A DNA stretch of 64,000 bases from Lucinisca nassula (lineage: Eukaryota > Mollusca > Bivalvia > Lucinida > Lucinidae), in contig OY757010.1 of the NCBI GenBank assembly GCA_963580285.1, positions 68,787,659 to 68,851,658 of the forward strand. Reading direction: 5' to 3'. Of the stretch, positions 35,037 to 47,490 are shown piece after piece. Numbering within the stretch: position 1 is the stretch's first letter; the number at the start of each line of letters is the position of its first letter. The notes beneath the pieces were generated by a model, which was given only the letters and a program-made list of their open reading frames with translations, searched no databases and was not told where the DNA came from. The position numbers and the translations under genes are program-made.

Positions 35037-35489
35037 CTGTAAAGAAACCGAGAATCAAGTTACAATTTACACAAATCAAACAGCCTTTAAAAATAGCCTT
35101 TAAATTGAATAACTCTGTTCAAATCAAGCAGGGGAACAAATATGATATGAACAGTGTATCCAAGTCTTAAAACTGTTTTTATAATCTACTTAAAATTAGT
35201 TAAAAAGAGGTTATGGTTTGGTCCACCTGTCTGTTTGTCAGCCTCCCTGGCTGACTGTCCATTACATGATTAGTCAACAAAATATATCAAGAACCGCTTG
35301 AACTATGGTTATAAATTTTAGCAGCACTTTGTGACCACCAGATGGAGATGAGCTATTACTTTAACCAAATTACATACATATTTGACAATTCTTTTAATTT
35401 TTGTACACAACAGATTTGGCCATCCTGTGGCTGGAGCAGAGCATTAAACAAACACCTGCTCTAGATGAACAAAAACTCTGTCTACTTAC

Positions 35490-35733
35490 TTGACAATTTT
35501 GGCCACACTGGTGGCTGTTGATCTGGAAACATTCTGTTTGTTCAGCCTGATTACGATGTCTCCTGGTTGCAGTCCCGCTGTTTCTGCTGGTGATGCCCTG
35601 TCGACACGTCCGACTCGCACTGGGCATGCCTCCACAACGGAAAACCCAAAACCATTCTTGCCCCTGCGCAATGTGATCTCCATGGATTCCATTCCCCAGA
35701 CATCTTTGTTTACAGAAGGGATATTAGACTGGG
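35490..35733 (-). CDS. RGS3-like gene, PDZ domain exon
   Basis: Acceptor CTTGCAG/CCCAGT and donor GTCAA/GTAAGT; 244 bases in phase with both neighbours. MEITLRRGKNGFGFSVVEAC contains the carboxylate-binding loop (G-F-G-F here). RVDRASPAETAGLQPGDIVI has the usual A/G-L-x-x-G-D-x-I/V motif, and LNKQNVSRSTATSVAKIVK is the second helix. The pattern of a GKxGFGF loop followed by CPVRV and a GGPAERAGLQ-like turn is close to the PDZ domain of vertebrate RGS3. PDZ domains bind C-terminal peptides of membrane or scaffold proteins; the ligand here is unknown. Confidence 0.95.
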
Positions 35734-36326
35734 CTGCAAGAAAAAAATAATTTTGTTACTCAACTTATTACAGTAGTCCTTCTTCTATAGATTTAGCCAC
35801 TAAATATACACCACAATCTTTTTGAACAACTACTGTTGGGGTCCAAACCAGAAACCACATTACTTAATTACTGTTATATCAAAACAAAAATGTATAGAGT
35901 ATTAAGGAAAAATGACCATTTATGTAGGAAGGCAAAATTTTGAAATGTACAAACAAACAAAATATCTACAACTGAATGTTCAAAAATTATAAAATTTCAT
36001 GTAAATTTAAGATGAAGCAATTCTAACAAGTACCCACAACATAGGTATCTGAAGAGGATTGAGAAAGATTATCCTTCCCAGAATTGTTCTATTTGCACAC
36101 ACACACCACCCCCACCCTATCTTATCTTGAATTATGTGTTTCAAATCTGAAGTGCATTTCAAACTGAAAGAAATGTTTCTAATTTCAACCCAGCAGGGAT
36201 GGAGAATAGGAGATATGTGTAGGCAATGTTGCAACGTCAATGCCACATTACTTTAACTTAGCAATATCTGTTGATACAACCATCTGTGTTTGGTTACTAA
36301 AAAGGTGATCTTGCAGCTGTACTTAC

Positions 36327-36423
36327 TTTTAACTTTAAGATGGGGTTTGGACCTCTGTGACACATGAAGGTGCTTCCTTCTTCCGATGTCCTCAGTCAAC
36401 AGGTAGTACCAGCCACTCACCTC
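36327..36423 (-). CDS. RGS3-like gene, C2 domain end exon
   Basis: Acceptor TTCTGCAG/GAGGTG, donor TAAAA/GTAAGT; 97 bases. The product EVSGWYYLLTEDIGRRKHLH followed by VSQRSKPHLKVK matches the C2-to-PDZ boundary of RGS3, where SGWYYLL and GRxKHLxV are conserved. This is the strongest single link to that family. C2 domains bind phospholipid, with or without calcium. Confidence 0.93.
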
Positions 36424-36520
36424 CTGCAGAATAAAAAAGAACTGAGACTTTAGAGTTTAGAACTTCCCTGAATCACATCTGTTTCATATACCAACACAGA
36501 AAAAGTTTTTTTTATCCTTT

Positions 36521-37085
36521 TTAACAATTATCTTGCTGTTTATTTTAATTAGCCACACCCAATTCTGATTATCAGCCAATCAGATTACACGATTTAATGT
36601 TTTCTTTCAAATTCACAAAGTGAATGACAAAACAGTGTAGATCCTGATCAGATGGCTCTGGATCTACTGCAATGTTTGCAAAGGAAGGGGATGTCGTGAA
36701 CAGCAGGATAAGGCTTAACCCTTTATGAGGTACATTCCAGAGCAGATGACACCCTTTGTTGCTGTTTGTTTTTCATAAATTCAGGCTCGTGATTTCATGT
36801 GAATTGTCTGTCTAGAAGTCTTTTTTACACACTTAACCCTTATCCTGCCGAATAAATTCATCCCTTATCCTGCTGAATAAATTAATCCCTTATCCTGCTG
36901 AATAAATTCATCACTTATCCTGTTGAATTAATTCATCCCTTATCCTGCTGAATAAATTAATCCTCACCCATTGCTGACTACGAACCAATCAAGTTACTTG
37001 ATATACTGTATTCAATTAGAAGCTATCTGATCTGGATCTACACTGCGTAGGTAGGGATTGCCGTGAACAGTAGGATATGGGTTAA
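36521..37085. mobile_element. Two TTAA-flanked MITEs
   Basis: 36521-36718 (TTAACAATTATCTTGCTG to CAGCAGGATAAGGCTTAA) and 36833-37085 (TTAACCCTTATCCTGCCGAA to GGATATGGGTTAA). In the second, the end sequence CTTATCCTGCTGAATAAATT is itself repeated four to five times. Both lie in the intron between the last two C2 exons. Confidence 0.7.
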
Positions 37086-37678
37086 AACAAGCTCCAAATC
37101 ATTTACAAATGATAATGAAATGTAAGTTCCTCCGAAAGAACTACTTCAGCAACTATTTATGAAATTTTAGTATCAACAAGTTATGCTCTACCCTGGTACT
37201 GCTACAAATAGTTGTAGAATATTCTGTGTAATTTTTTGCAACATCATATTTTCAGGAGTCTGATAAATAATTTCTCATTTCAGGGCAAACAAGTTACGAG
37301 TTATGGGTACTCATCAAAACCGACTCACTGAGGCAGCTCCTGGCAGCATCCAAAATTGATGTTAGAATGATGAATAAGACCAATTTTTAATCTCAAAAAT
37401 ATTTTTCTAAGTAGACAATTTATGGTATGTGGGTGTTTAAGTAAATATATCACAACCTCATTATAACATGGTTCTTTATAACAGTTTTTATATGACACAG
37501 TTTCAGGATAAACCAATAAATTTATATAGAAAAGTGACCATTTATGGTCATTTTTCAATATAATCTATATATTTTTGTTTGAATATAACATGGTTGTTTA
37601 ACTAACACAGTTTCTGCTTTGGACCCCATTAATAGTGTTATAAAGAGGTTGTGGTGCAGAATTATTATTGCATTTATG

Positions 37679-37752
37679 GTGAAAGAATTTGTTAACAATC
37701 TCCATATGACCTAAAGTGTTGACTGGCCGTTTTAACTCCAAACAAGCAAACA
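37679..37752 (+). mobile_element. SINE B tail fragment
   Basis: GACCTAAAGTGTTGACTGG and a TTTTAACTCCAAACAAGCAAA end, a few bases from an exon donor at 37763. Only the tail remains. Confidence 0.6.
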
Positions 37753-37763
37753 AAACTCTTTAC

Positions 37764-37824
37764 CTTCTTTGGGTTGGTCAAATGCCTGATGCCAAATGAC
37801 ATGCATCCAAGGAATTCATTCACT
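37764..37824 (-). CDS. RGS3-like gene, C2 domain exon
   Basis: Acceptor TTTTGCAG/AGTGAA and donor AAGAAG/GTAAAG; 61 bases. With the GG from the preceding exon it reads GVNEFLGCMSFGIRHLTNP, then KK. GCMSFGxxxL is a conserved strand of the RGS3 C2 domain. Confidence 0.92.
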
Positions 37825-39453
37825 CTGCAAAAGAAAAATATAAGAGTTTAGTTTAAACCAAATACCATATTTATCCCAAATAGAAGGACACCAAAAAATC
37901 TGAGTAAAAGGTGTAGACCCAGATCAGACTGCTCCTCTGATCAGGAGCTACACTTTTCGCCACTGAGCAAGTCTTAGCAGCCAAAATATATTATGAATAT
38001 TATTTCTGATGTGATACCACATCTAACTTTCATTTTCAGTAGTAATGAAAAGACCAAGGCAGACATTCATGAAAATATCCCAAATATTCTACCGAAAAGG
38101 CAAACAGTGGAGATCAAAGCTGAGCTAAGGAATTTCCTATTTTTGAAATAATATATGTATATTAACTGGATTGTATGATATCACAGAACAATGTCATAAC
38201 GGGGTATTACCAGTCATTATCCCTAAAACTAACACAATTACCCGTTATCAAGTGATCTATGAACAAATCTTGAATTTCCCTGGCAACCAAATCATAAGCC
38301 TGTATTTTCATTTAATTATGAAAACATCTTGTGATTTCTTATTGTAAAACAATCATCCTGAGAAGCCACTTGCTACTGAACTTTCTGTTGACTATAAGCT
38401 CCTTAAGCCACCTTATCAAGATAACTAAAATGATTTTCATTATGCTGCATTATCTCCCTTAGACTGCATGTGACCTTGATGTTCCCAGGTGGATCAGCAA
38501 GTGTTTTTATTTATGCCCCTCCAGCAGCAGTCAAGCCACAAGGAGATGGGACATATGGGAGATGGGAGATGAGCAGATATGGAAACTCCCCAACCCCACC
38601 TCACCACCAAGTTACATTGTAGCATGTATATAATATCAAGAGGTTGCTTTTCTCAAGCTGTCCCACCAGCTCTTATCAGTAACAAAAGCCCTAGTTATCA
38701 AGTGCCAAACCCCAAAACCTGACAAAGGCCCTTGTTTGACATATTAGTATTTGAGGAGTCTTAAACCATTTCTATAGAAGGATATTACTTCATTAAAACT
38801 GTCTCTGTCATTGATAGTATTATTTACACTGACCTCAATATTAATCAGGTGTCAGAACAAAGGGGATACTGCCAGCCTACAGGTTCTAAACAAAGATGTC
38901 CACTCTTCAATACAAATATTAGTTGTAAGATTTAAGACAGAAGCTTGTCTTGCTTCTTAATTCATAAATAAACATGTATTATTAGGAATATAATTACCGT
39001 ATTTGCCACAATAAAGGTAGAGTGTGCTTATTCATGAAAACAAATCCTAGAACATTTCACTGCAACCTCTGTGGTTGATACTTATTAGAATCACCTCGTT
39101 GAGGTTAGATTCTAACAAGTATCCACATAGCAAAATAAGCTCTTAATGTTCCTCAATACTCCTACCTGGAGTACTGACTACCATTGCAGCAGACAAGGGA
39201 ATTGTAAGTTAACCCATTTTGTATCAGAAACCCCAAAACGGGTACCCTGGCAGAATGGGGCATCAGATCAGGGCCTACACTATTTTGCAAAAAAGTTCAG
39301 CTATTTTCCAAATAAATTTTAAAGACAACACAACCTGACACTCCTGAATTTTGAAATGGACTCCAGTTGCTATATATAAGATTCCATTTGGTACAAAAAG
39401 GATTAAAAAGAAGTAAAATTAAAGATGGCAAAGAATTAATCATACAGATGAAA
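37825..39453. other. Intron sequence, nothing coding
   Basis: Start of the 7.2-kb span between two C2 exons (or 5.8 kb from the nearest exon-like copy at 43627). It has a GATCAGACTGCTCC hairpin near 37920 but otherwise looks single-copy. Confidence 0.5.
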
Positions 39454-40649
39454 ACTAGAGAAAGTGACCAGTGGGTCACGTATACCCCCGGCCAGTGCCA
39501 CCCTCTGATATATCTTTCGAGCTTGTATGTAATATGAATGAAGTCAAGAAGCTATAAGAATCTATAAATGTGCTTGTAAAAGCTAAACCAAACATAAAAT
39601 TTCTAAATGGACCAAGGGAGTGAGGGCATCAAATAGAACATACAGGCATCTATAAACTTTGACATAAAACTTTAACCAAATGTAAAATTTCTAAGTCCGT
39701 GACCTTGAGGTCAAGGTCACCGTGGGTTGGGGAAGGGGCATGCATCATGAAATCATTTATCAAACATGAAGAGAATCTAACATGTGGTTACAGAGATATC
39801 AGCCATGAAAAAGGTTTAACACAAAACTTTGACGTAAAAGAAGATGAAAAGACAGACAGACAGCCCACCCAGGGGCTTGACCCAGAGGCTTAGATATTCC
39901 ATATGAAAGGTAATGCTATAGAGATATCCTTTACCAAACATGAAGAGAATCTTACATGTGGTTGCAGAGATATCAGCAATGAAAAAGGTTTAACACAAAA
40001 CTTTGACGTAAAATTAGATGAACAGACAGACAGACAAACCACCCAGGGGCTTGACCCAGGGGCTTAGATATTCCATATGAAAGGTAATGCAATAGAGATA
40101 TCCTTTACCAAACATGAAGAGAATCTAACATGTGGTTAAAGAGATATCAGCAATGAAAAAGGTTTAACACAAAACTTTGACGTAAAATTAGATGAACAGA
40201 CAGACAGACAGCCCACCCAGGGGCTTGACCCAGGGGCTTAGATATTCCGTATGAAAGGTAATGCTATAGAGATATCCTTTACCAAACATGAAGAGAATCT
40301 AACATGCGGTTGCAGAGATATTAGCAATGAAAAAGGTTTAACACAAAACTATGACGCAAAAGTAGATGAACAGACAGACGGACAGACAGACAACCCAGCC
40401 AGGGGCTTGGATATTCCATATGAAAGGTAATGCTATAGAGATATCCTTTACCAAATATGAAGAGAATCCAACCTGTGGTTACAGAGATATGAGCAATCAA
40501 AAAGGTTCAACGCAAAACTTTGACGTAAAGGTTGACGAACGACCGAACGAACGTACGAACAAACAAACGAACATACGAACGAACCAACGAACGGACGGAA
40601 AGACGAAAACTATATACCCCCTGACATACTTCGTATGCCGGGGGTATAA
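39454..40649 (+). mobile_element. Helentron-like element, ATACCCCCGGC class
   Basis: Starts ACTAGAGAAAGTGACC, box ATACCCCCGGC at 39482-39492, with its inverse GCCGGGGGTAT at 40637-40647 in the hairpin, then AA. Core units of about 165-170 bp have AAACATGAAGAGAATCTAAC, GGTTTAACACAAAACTTTGA and, unusually, an internal GACAGACAGAC tract in each unit. The final tract is GACGAACGACCGAACGAACG-like. Confidence 0.85.
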
Positions 40650-41616
40650 TAAGATTTCAAAATATGAAAAAAAGTTCATAGCTACCATTTGTGACTTACT
40701 GTCTACTAGTACGACCATCCTTTTGACATTCCGGAGAACACAAGAAAGCTTTGTTCATCACCATCCTGATGGCTCAATTTGATGAAACAGCAAAAACAAC
40801 AGCAACAAAAAATCAACTCATGACAACCCTCCTACCACTCCTAGTTAGTTTTCAATAATGTGATTTACATTTTTTAATAAGTATTAAGACTCTTGTGACA
40901 GCACTTGACAATTATCTCACTATCAGGATCTGAAGTCAACAATCAACCAATCATATCACAGCACAGAAATAAGTCACATTCGCTGTAACCAATCAAATCA
41001 ATGCGCACAAAAATCACCACCTTCTCACTAGGTGGGTGAAGAAAACATAATATGACATCATCCCCATTATTATCTTTACCTAATCCTTTTTAATCCCCAC
41101 AAACATTCTCTTCCCAGACAGTAGGACTGGTGGTTCACTACTAGTAGATTCACTAATTACCACTAATAGCTTATTGATTGACCTACTCAGTGCAATATGG
41201 TGGGGTGAGAGTAGATTTAGTATAGACCCTGTTTTAGAGGTCATTATGAGGAAGTAAGGCTAACAATGGTGGCTATCTGTGAAAACAATGGCTTTTCAGA
41301 CGACCATCATGGAACATCACCTGCAGTACAAAACAACTGTCTAGACCAATTTCTCAACAATGTGATTCCAACTTCTCTACATGTTCAAAGGGTTTCTGAT
41401 ATTTGGTAACCTTTTATTCTGTCCTCAATGGTTTTTAGCATATTTTCAAATTCCCATATATAGACAGAAAACTGAAAATTCCTGTAATTTTACAAAAATC
41501 TTAAAAACATATCTTTGAAAATTTCTAAGCAGTCTGATCAGGGCCTACAATGTTCCAGTCCAATTCTTTATGTTATAAATAGTACTTATGCCACTTCATA
41601 GTCAATGATGGCAACC
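40650..41616. other. Intron sequence, nothing recognised
   Basis: No exon-like frame with splice sites and no clear repeat. Confidence 0.5.
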
Positions 41617-41829
41617 TTAACCCTTGTCCTGCTGAATATTTATACATGCCACACCCACTACCGATTATCAACCAATCAGAATACTTGATGCAAATTATTG
41701 CAACAAATTCACAATCTGAATGGAAAACAATGTAGATCCTGATCAGATGGCTTCGTCAGAAGCCATCTGATCTGGATCTACATTGTTTCAAAGAAAAGGC
41801 ATATCCGGGATTAGCAGGACAAGGGTTAA
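41617..41829. mobile_element. TTAA-flanked MITE
   Basis: TTAACCCTTGTCCTGCTGAAT to CAGGACAAGGGTTAA with the AGATGGCTTC-GTCAGAAGCC palindrome. It abuts the next element directly. Confidence 0.8.
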
Positions 41830-43428
41830 ACTAGAGCTGTCAGAGGATCTGACTATAGCCCCGCTTCAGCGCTGTCAGAGAAGAAAGTTATTTAAGCTGC
41901 AGAGAAAACAGTTATGAACAAGAAATAACTGTTGAAAATTTTACATTATCTGGAAAAACTCTAAGAGTTGTGAGCCCTTGTCCCTCATTTCAATGAGCAT
42001 GATACATTACCAGAATGTCCATGTTTATACTAAATTTCATCTTCCATTTTTCAATGTTCAAAGGGTAATAACTCCTAAAGTAGGCAAATCAGAGTCAGGG
42101 TTCCTGCGCTCTGCACATTGTCTCATGGTGCTTTACACTTGTGTGAAGTGTCATGAAAATATCTCAAATGGTTTGTGAGTTATGGAGCCGACACAGTCAA
42201 AATTGCCTTTTTAAATGTTCAAAGGGCAATAACTCCTAAAGTAGGCAAACCAGAGTTATGGTTCCTGCACTCTGCACATCATCTCAAGGTGCTTTTCATT
42301 TATTTGAAGTTTCATGAAAATATCAGAAACGGTTATGGAGCGGACATAGTTAAAATTGCCATTTTTTAATATTCAAAAGCCTATAACTGAAAAAGTAGAC
42401 AATCCAGAGTTTGGGTTCCTGCGCTCTGCACACGTAATATGGTGCTTTACATTTGTGTGAAGTTTCATAAAATTATCTCAAACGGTTTTTGAGTTATCGA
42501 GCAAAGACGGCTAAAATTGATATTTTTCAATATTCAAAGGGAAATAACTCAAAAATTAGGCAATCCAGAGTTATGGTTCCTGCACTCTGCACACCATCTC
42601 ATGGTGTTTAATGTTTGTGTGAAGTTTCATGAAAATATGTGAATGGGTTTTAAAGTTATGGAGCGGACACGAAAATTGTTAACAGACACAGACAGACACA
42701 CAGACAGACACACAGAAAATACGAAAACCAGAGTTATGGTTCTTGCGCTCTGCACATTGTCTCATAGTGCTTAACATTTGTGTGAAGTTTCATGAAATTA
42801 TCTCAAACGGTTTTCGAGTTATGAAGCGGACACTGTTAAAATTGCCATTTTTCAATGTTCAAAGGGCAATAACTCCAAAAATAAGCAATGCAGAGTTATG
42901 GTTCCTGCGCTCTGCACATCGTCTCATAGTGCTTAACATTTGTGTGAAGTTTCCTAAAAATATCTCAAACGGTTTTCGAGTTATGAAGCGGACACAATTA
43001 AAATTGCCATTTTTCAATGTTCAAAGGGCAATAACTCCAAAAGTAGGCAATCCACAGTTATAATTCCTTCGCTCTGCACATTGTCTTATGGTGTTTAACA
43101 TTTGTGTGAAGTTTCATGAAAATATGTTAAGCAGATACAAAGTTATGGAGCCAACACAAATTAACGGAATCACGGAATTACGGAATTACGGAATTACGGA
43201 ATTACGGAAAATGTTCAAAGGGCAATAACTCCAAAAGTAGGCAATCCACAGTTATAATTCCTTCGCTCTGCACATTGTCTTATGGTGTTTAACATTTGTG
43301 TGAAGTTTCATGAAAATATGTTAAGCAGATACAAAGTTATGGAGCCAACACAAATTAACGGAATCACGGAATGACAGAAGGACATGGCAAATCCAATATA
43401 GCCCCACTTTTTCAAAGCGGGGCTATAA
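41830..43428 (+). mobile_element. Helentron-like element, ATAGCCCCGCTT class
   Basis: Begins (AA)CTAGAGCTGTCAG. The 12-nt box ATAGCCCCGCTT (41855-41866) has a perfect inverse AAGCGGGGCTAT at 43415-43426, followed by AA. Units of about 150 bp include TTCCTGCGCTCTGCACATTG, GTGTGAAGTTTCATGAAAAT and GTTCAAAGGGCAATAACTCC. An inner GACAGACACAGACAGACAC tract at about 42685 and an ACGGAATT run at 43165-43207 suggest partial duplications of the 3' module. Confidence 0.88.
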
Positions 43429-43626
43429 CAAAAGAAGTGCTGTCAAAGGATGGCAAAACAAGCCTGTTGGAAGTTTGGCTGTATTAAGATACTACTGGAC
43501 TTTAAAAACTGTACCAATCGGAAAAATGTTTACAGGCATGCAAAAAAGTGTGAACTGCAACATCTTTCCCCAATCTCCTAGGGGATGAGATAGAATGTGT
43601 TAAAGCAAACAAAAGATGATACATAC

Positions 43627-45050
43627 CCAGCATTCAGATCTCTGTGCCATACTGATATCAACAATCTTTTGTTAAGGTCCTCACCCCACCCACCCCACAC
43701 CCAATCTCCTGGGGGACAAGATAGAAAGTATTAAAGCAAAGAAAAGATAATACATACCCAGCATTCTGATCTCTGTGCCATACTGATATCAACAATCTTT
43801 TGTTAAGGTCCTCACCCCACCCACCCCACACCCAATCTCCTGGGGGACAAGATAGAAAGTATTAAAGCAAACAAAAGATAATACATACCCAGCATTCTGA
43901 TCTCTGTGCCATACTGATATCAACAATCTTTTGTTAAGGCCCTCACCCCCCCCCCCCCCACAATCTCCTGGGGGATAAGATAGAATGTGTTAAAGCAAAC
44001 AAAAGATAATACATACCCAGCATTCTGATCTCTGTGCCATACTGATATCAACAATCTTTTGTTATGGTCCTCACCCCCCCCCCCACAATCTCCTGGGGGA
44101 TAAGATAGAATGTGTTAAAGCAAACAAAAGATAATACATACCCAGCATTCTGATCTCTGTGCCATACTGATATCAACAATCTTTTGTTATGGTCCTCACC
44201 CCCCCCCCCCCCCCCCACAATCTCCTGGGGGATAAGTTAGAATGTGTTAAAGCAAACAAAAGATGATACATACCCAGCATTCTGATCTCTGTGCCATACT
44301 GATATCAACAATCTTTTGTTATGGTCCTCACCCCCCCCCCCCCCCACAATCTCCTGGGGGATAAGATAGAATGTGTTAAAGCAAACAAAAGATAATACAT
44401 ACCCAGCATTCTGATCTCTGTGCCATACTGATATCAACAATCTTTTGTTAACGTCCTCACCCCACCCCCACACCCAATCTCCTGGGTGACAAGATAGAAT
44501 GTGTTAAAGCAAACAAAAGATAATACATACCCAGCATTCTGATCTCTGTGCCATACTGATATCAACAATCTTTTGTTATGGTCCTCACCCCCCCCCCCCC
44601 CCCACAATCTCCTGGGGGATAAGTTAGAATGTGTTAAAGCAAACAAAAGATGATACATACCCAGCATTCTGATCTCTGTGCCATACTGATATCAACAATC
44701 TTTTGTTATGGTCCTCACCCCCCCCCCCCCCCCACAATCTCCTGGGGGATAAGATAGAATGTGTTAAAGCAAACAAAAGATAATACATACCCAGCATTCT
44801 GATCTCTGTGCCATACTGATATCAACAATCTTTTGTTAACGTCCTCACCCCCCCCCCCCCCCCACAATCTCCTGGGGGATAAGATAGAATGTGTTAAAGC
44901 AAACAAAAGATGATACATACCCAGCATTCTGATCTCTGTGCCATACTGATATCAACAATCTTTTGTTAACGTCCTCACCCCCCCCCCCCCCCCACAATCT
45001 CCTGGGGGATAAGATAGAATGTGTTAAAGCAAACAAAAGATGATACATAC
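43627..45050 (-). repeat. Eleven tandem copies of a partial C2 exon with its donor
   Basis: A 125-132 bp unit is repeated eleven times directly downstream (in gene sense) of the exon at 45051-45119. Each copy has the last 55 or so bases of that exon, in a frame that reads NKRLLISVWHRDQNAG, and the same donor GG/GTATGT. These copies end at 43627, 43758, 43889, 44017, 44142, 44274, 44403, 44531, 44661, 44791 and 44921. The first 12 bases of the exon and its native acceptor are not copied. Most copies are preceded by a G run (11 to 18 long in the gene sense) and further up by TTATCCCCCAG, a possible acceptor. The copy ending at 43627 has L in place of Q. Confidence 0.92.
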
Positions 45051-45119
45051 CCAGCATTCTGATCTCTGTGCCATACTGATATCAACAATCTTTTGTTAAC
45101 GTCCTCATCATTCAGTTCA
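45051..45119 (-). CDS. RGS3-like gene, C2 domain exon, parent of the exon array
   Basis: Acceptor ATTTACAG/TGAACT and donor GCTGG/GTATGT; 69 bases, phase 2 at both ends, so skipping it or swapping an equal-phase copy keeps the frame. With the flanking bases it reads FELNDEDVNKRLLISVWHRD, then QNAG. KRLLxxVWxRxQ is a strand of the C2 fold in RGS3. It is the only copy with the complete 5' part and an ordinary acceptor, so I take it as the ancestral exon. Confidence 0.92.
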
Positions 45120-46914
45120 CTGTAAATGGTAAAAATAACACTGCAAGTATTTTCTGAAAATTTCTTACAAGTTGGGTAAAAATGTGAAAAAATACAAATT
45201 AATATGCATAAATTTTATGTCATTTCTCAAAAGGGAGACTGTGACCACCTTTCTCATGTAATCTGGGCTTCTGCTAACCCTTTCATCTGTGGGCTCTTCC
45301 ATCTATACATTTGGACACACCCATTCTATCTAAGATTAGTAGTTCTCGGGACTTAATTATAACCCATAAGATGCCATGAGAAACTGTTGTTTGTTTATGT
45401 TGACTGCTGCATATTATTGCAAACCTTTCAAAAATATTTTTTTCATTCTGGCTAACAGTGTGGACCCTGATCAGACTGCTACTGTAGGAGCAATCTGATC
45501 TGGGTCCAAACTGTTCACAAAAATAAGAGTGACAAAGCAGACAACAATTGTTGTGATTGGCATGCTATGGGTTAAGTCAGCATTTCGATGACAAAGTGTA
45601 GATGCAGATGAGACCAGTCCTTATGAGCCATCTCATATAGATATACACTTTTTGCATAGATATCTGTACCCATTTCCAGACTTGAATAAACTTTAAAAAA
45701 AATATTTCCCTTGAAAAAAGTATTTATAACAATACAGCTGGAGCCAATTTTCTACCTCCCTCTATCAACATACCATGATATGTCTTTAATTAGAACCACA
45801 TAACATAGTAATTAATTAGATTGACACCTTAAACATCCTTGAATTAGCAATATAAATGTTAATGCGGTTCTCACAGCTTCAAGAAGAAATATATATTTCA
45901 AATTTAATCCTATGCAGTCCTACTGGGGCTGGTACCTCAGCAAACAAACAACGAAAATTATAATCATTCCTTAAGATAACAATATGATAATATATTGTTT
46001 TTTTGTGAACTTTACAGGCATTTTGCATTGTATTTTTCCTATTTTTGAAAGAATCAATCCTTATTTATGATCATTTTTCTATGTAGTCTACACACTTTGG
46101 AATTCATCTTGCATGTTATATCAAAAACTATGTTATAATGAATAGTGTTATAAAGAGGCTGTGGTGCAATAGAAAATCCCTTTTAACCTGTCAATCAATA
46201 TCAGTAAAGAGCATCAGCCTTTGCACAGTATTACTCCAAGATGCCACTACCACAAGCCCTAATATCAGATCTTAGATACAGGAACAATATCAGGAGGGGC
46301 ACTTTCTAAAAAGCCCTTGTTTCTTTCTTATCTCCCCTTTGTTTTAACAGTGTACAGCTTTCCATTAATGATCAGTCCTTATCAGAGACGATCCCCCATT
46401 AAGAGGGGCCCATTGAGGAAGTGTCACTTATTTATGATAAGAGAGTAATTAGAAGCAGCAAGCTTAGCTACCATAAAGCTTAGGTTGTCCTATGGTTTAT
46501 TTATATACTGCATGAAATATACCTAATATGTGATAATGAACATTATGACACTGACTTATCTAATAATAATCCTTTAATTATCTAAATGGCATGTTAATGG
46601 ACTTCATACAAGTAGTTTCCTCCAAATTATGACAGGAGCATAATGTGAACCTTGCGGCATCTCACCCCTACCTCCAACCCCACCCACCAAATCAGACATA
46701 TTTTCCACATAATTCCCACCCCAAGTATGACAGCTAAAATACATCAAATTCCTATATTGATACCACCTTTTGGACTTTCCAAAAGTGGTCTTGAAGACCA
46801 AATTTTAACAGTCCCAGAGATGGGCTCTTTCTAGCCCACTGAACCTAGATAACAAGAAAATCTAACACCCTTTAAATATGCTTTAAAAGATAATTAAGCA
46901 GAATTTATACTTAC
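45120..46914. other. Intron sequence
   Basis: Contains a GATCAGACTGCTAC hairpin near 45470 and no exon. The small ORFs at 46604-46834 lack splice context. Confidence 0.55.
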
Positions 46915-47009
46915 AATGAGAATTTCTCATCGTACAGAGGATTGTTTGTATCACTAGCAATGTCCGTCTTACATTTTGGCTTCTTCCCATCATCTGGGAT
47001 AATAGTCAT
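46915..47009 (-). CDS. RGS3-like gene, C2 domain exon
   Basis: Acceptor TTTTCCAG/ATGACT, donor CTCATT/GTAAGT; 95 bases. The product MTIIPDDGKKPKCKTDIASD is followed by TNNPLYDEKFS. The stretch from a D/N-P turn to (Y/F)DExFxF is typical of C2 domains. The internal ATG is not a start, because the frame runs in from the previous exon. Confidence 0.92.
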
Positions 47010-47271
47010 CTGGAAAACAAAATGCTGATGTTAGCTAGGATTTAAATCAATATAAAACCCCTATCAGATTTCTTCAACCATTTTATATGTGAAACCCCAA
47101 AACAGGTTTTGGCAAACAGGGCAGATCCTGATACAGCATCTGCTCAGGGCCTTCTGTGCAAGTATCCAGTTCAATCATGTTCTAAACAGATTCTACAATA
47201 AGTAAATCTGGCACCCCTGCTGTATATAACAAAATGGGTTAATAATGTTTTTACTACCTCTATAATGCTCA

Positions 47272-47440
47272 GAAGCCTCTGTGGTGTAGTGGTTACGCTA
47301 CTCACCCTGTAAACCAGGGGTCGCAGGATAGATCCCGGGCTTCTGCAGACTTTCAGATGAGCCTTTAAACCGAGGTCCGGTCTCTGTATGACCTGAGCTG
47401 TTGGTGGGAAGTAAAACCCAAAACACTCACTCCCTCTTTA
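47272..47440 (+). mobile_element. SINE family D (tRNA-headed)
   Basis: GCCTCTGTGGTGTAGTGGTT is an A-box-like head and GGATAGATCCCGGGC a weak B-box. The body ends GTAAAACCCAAAACAC. The acceptor arm does not pair and the sequence runs on into a SINE body, so it is not scored as a tRNA gene. Confidence 0.6.
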
Positions 47441-47490
47441 ATGCTCATCTTTTCCAACTTTCATCACAAAGAAAGATAACAACAGCTTAC

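Noticed and set aside
43627..45050. CRISPR-like regular repeats
   Set aside because: Units are near-identical over their whole length with no variable spacers, and the genome is animal; they derive from an exon.
46652..46834. Overlapping ORFs on both strands in an intron
   Set aside because: No acceptor/donor pair in phase with the gene and no recognisable domain.
47278..47350. Possible tRNA gene (GCCTCTGTGGTGTAGTGG)
   Set aside because: B-box is weak, ends do not pair, and a SINE body follows.
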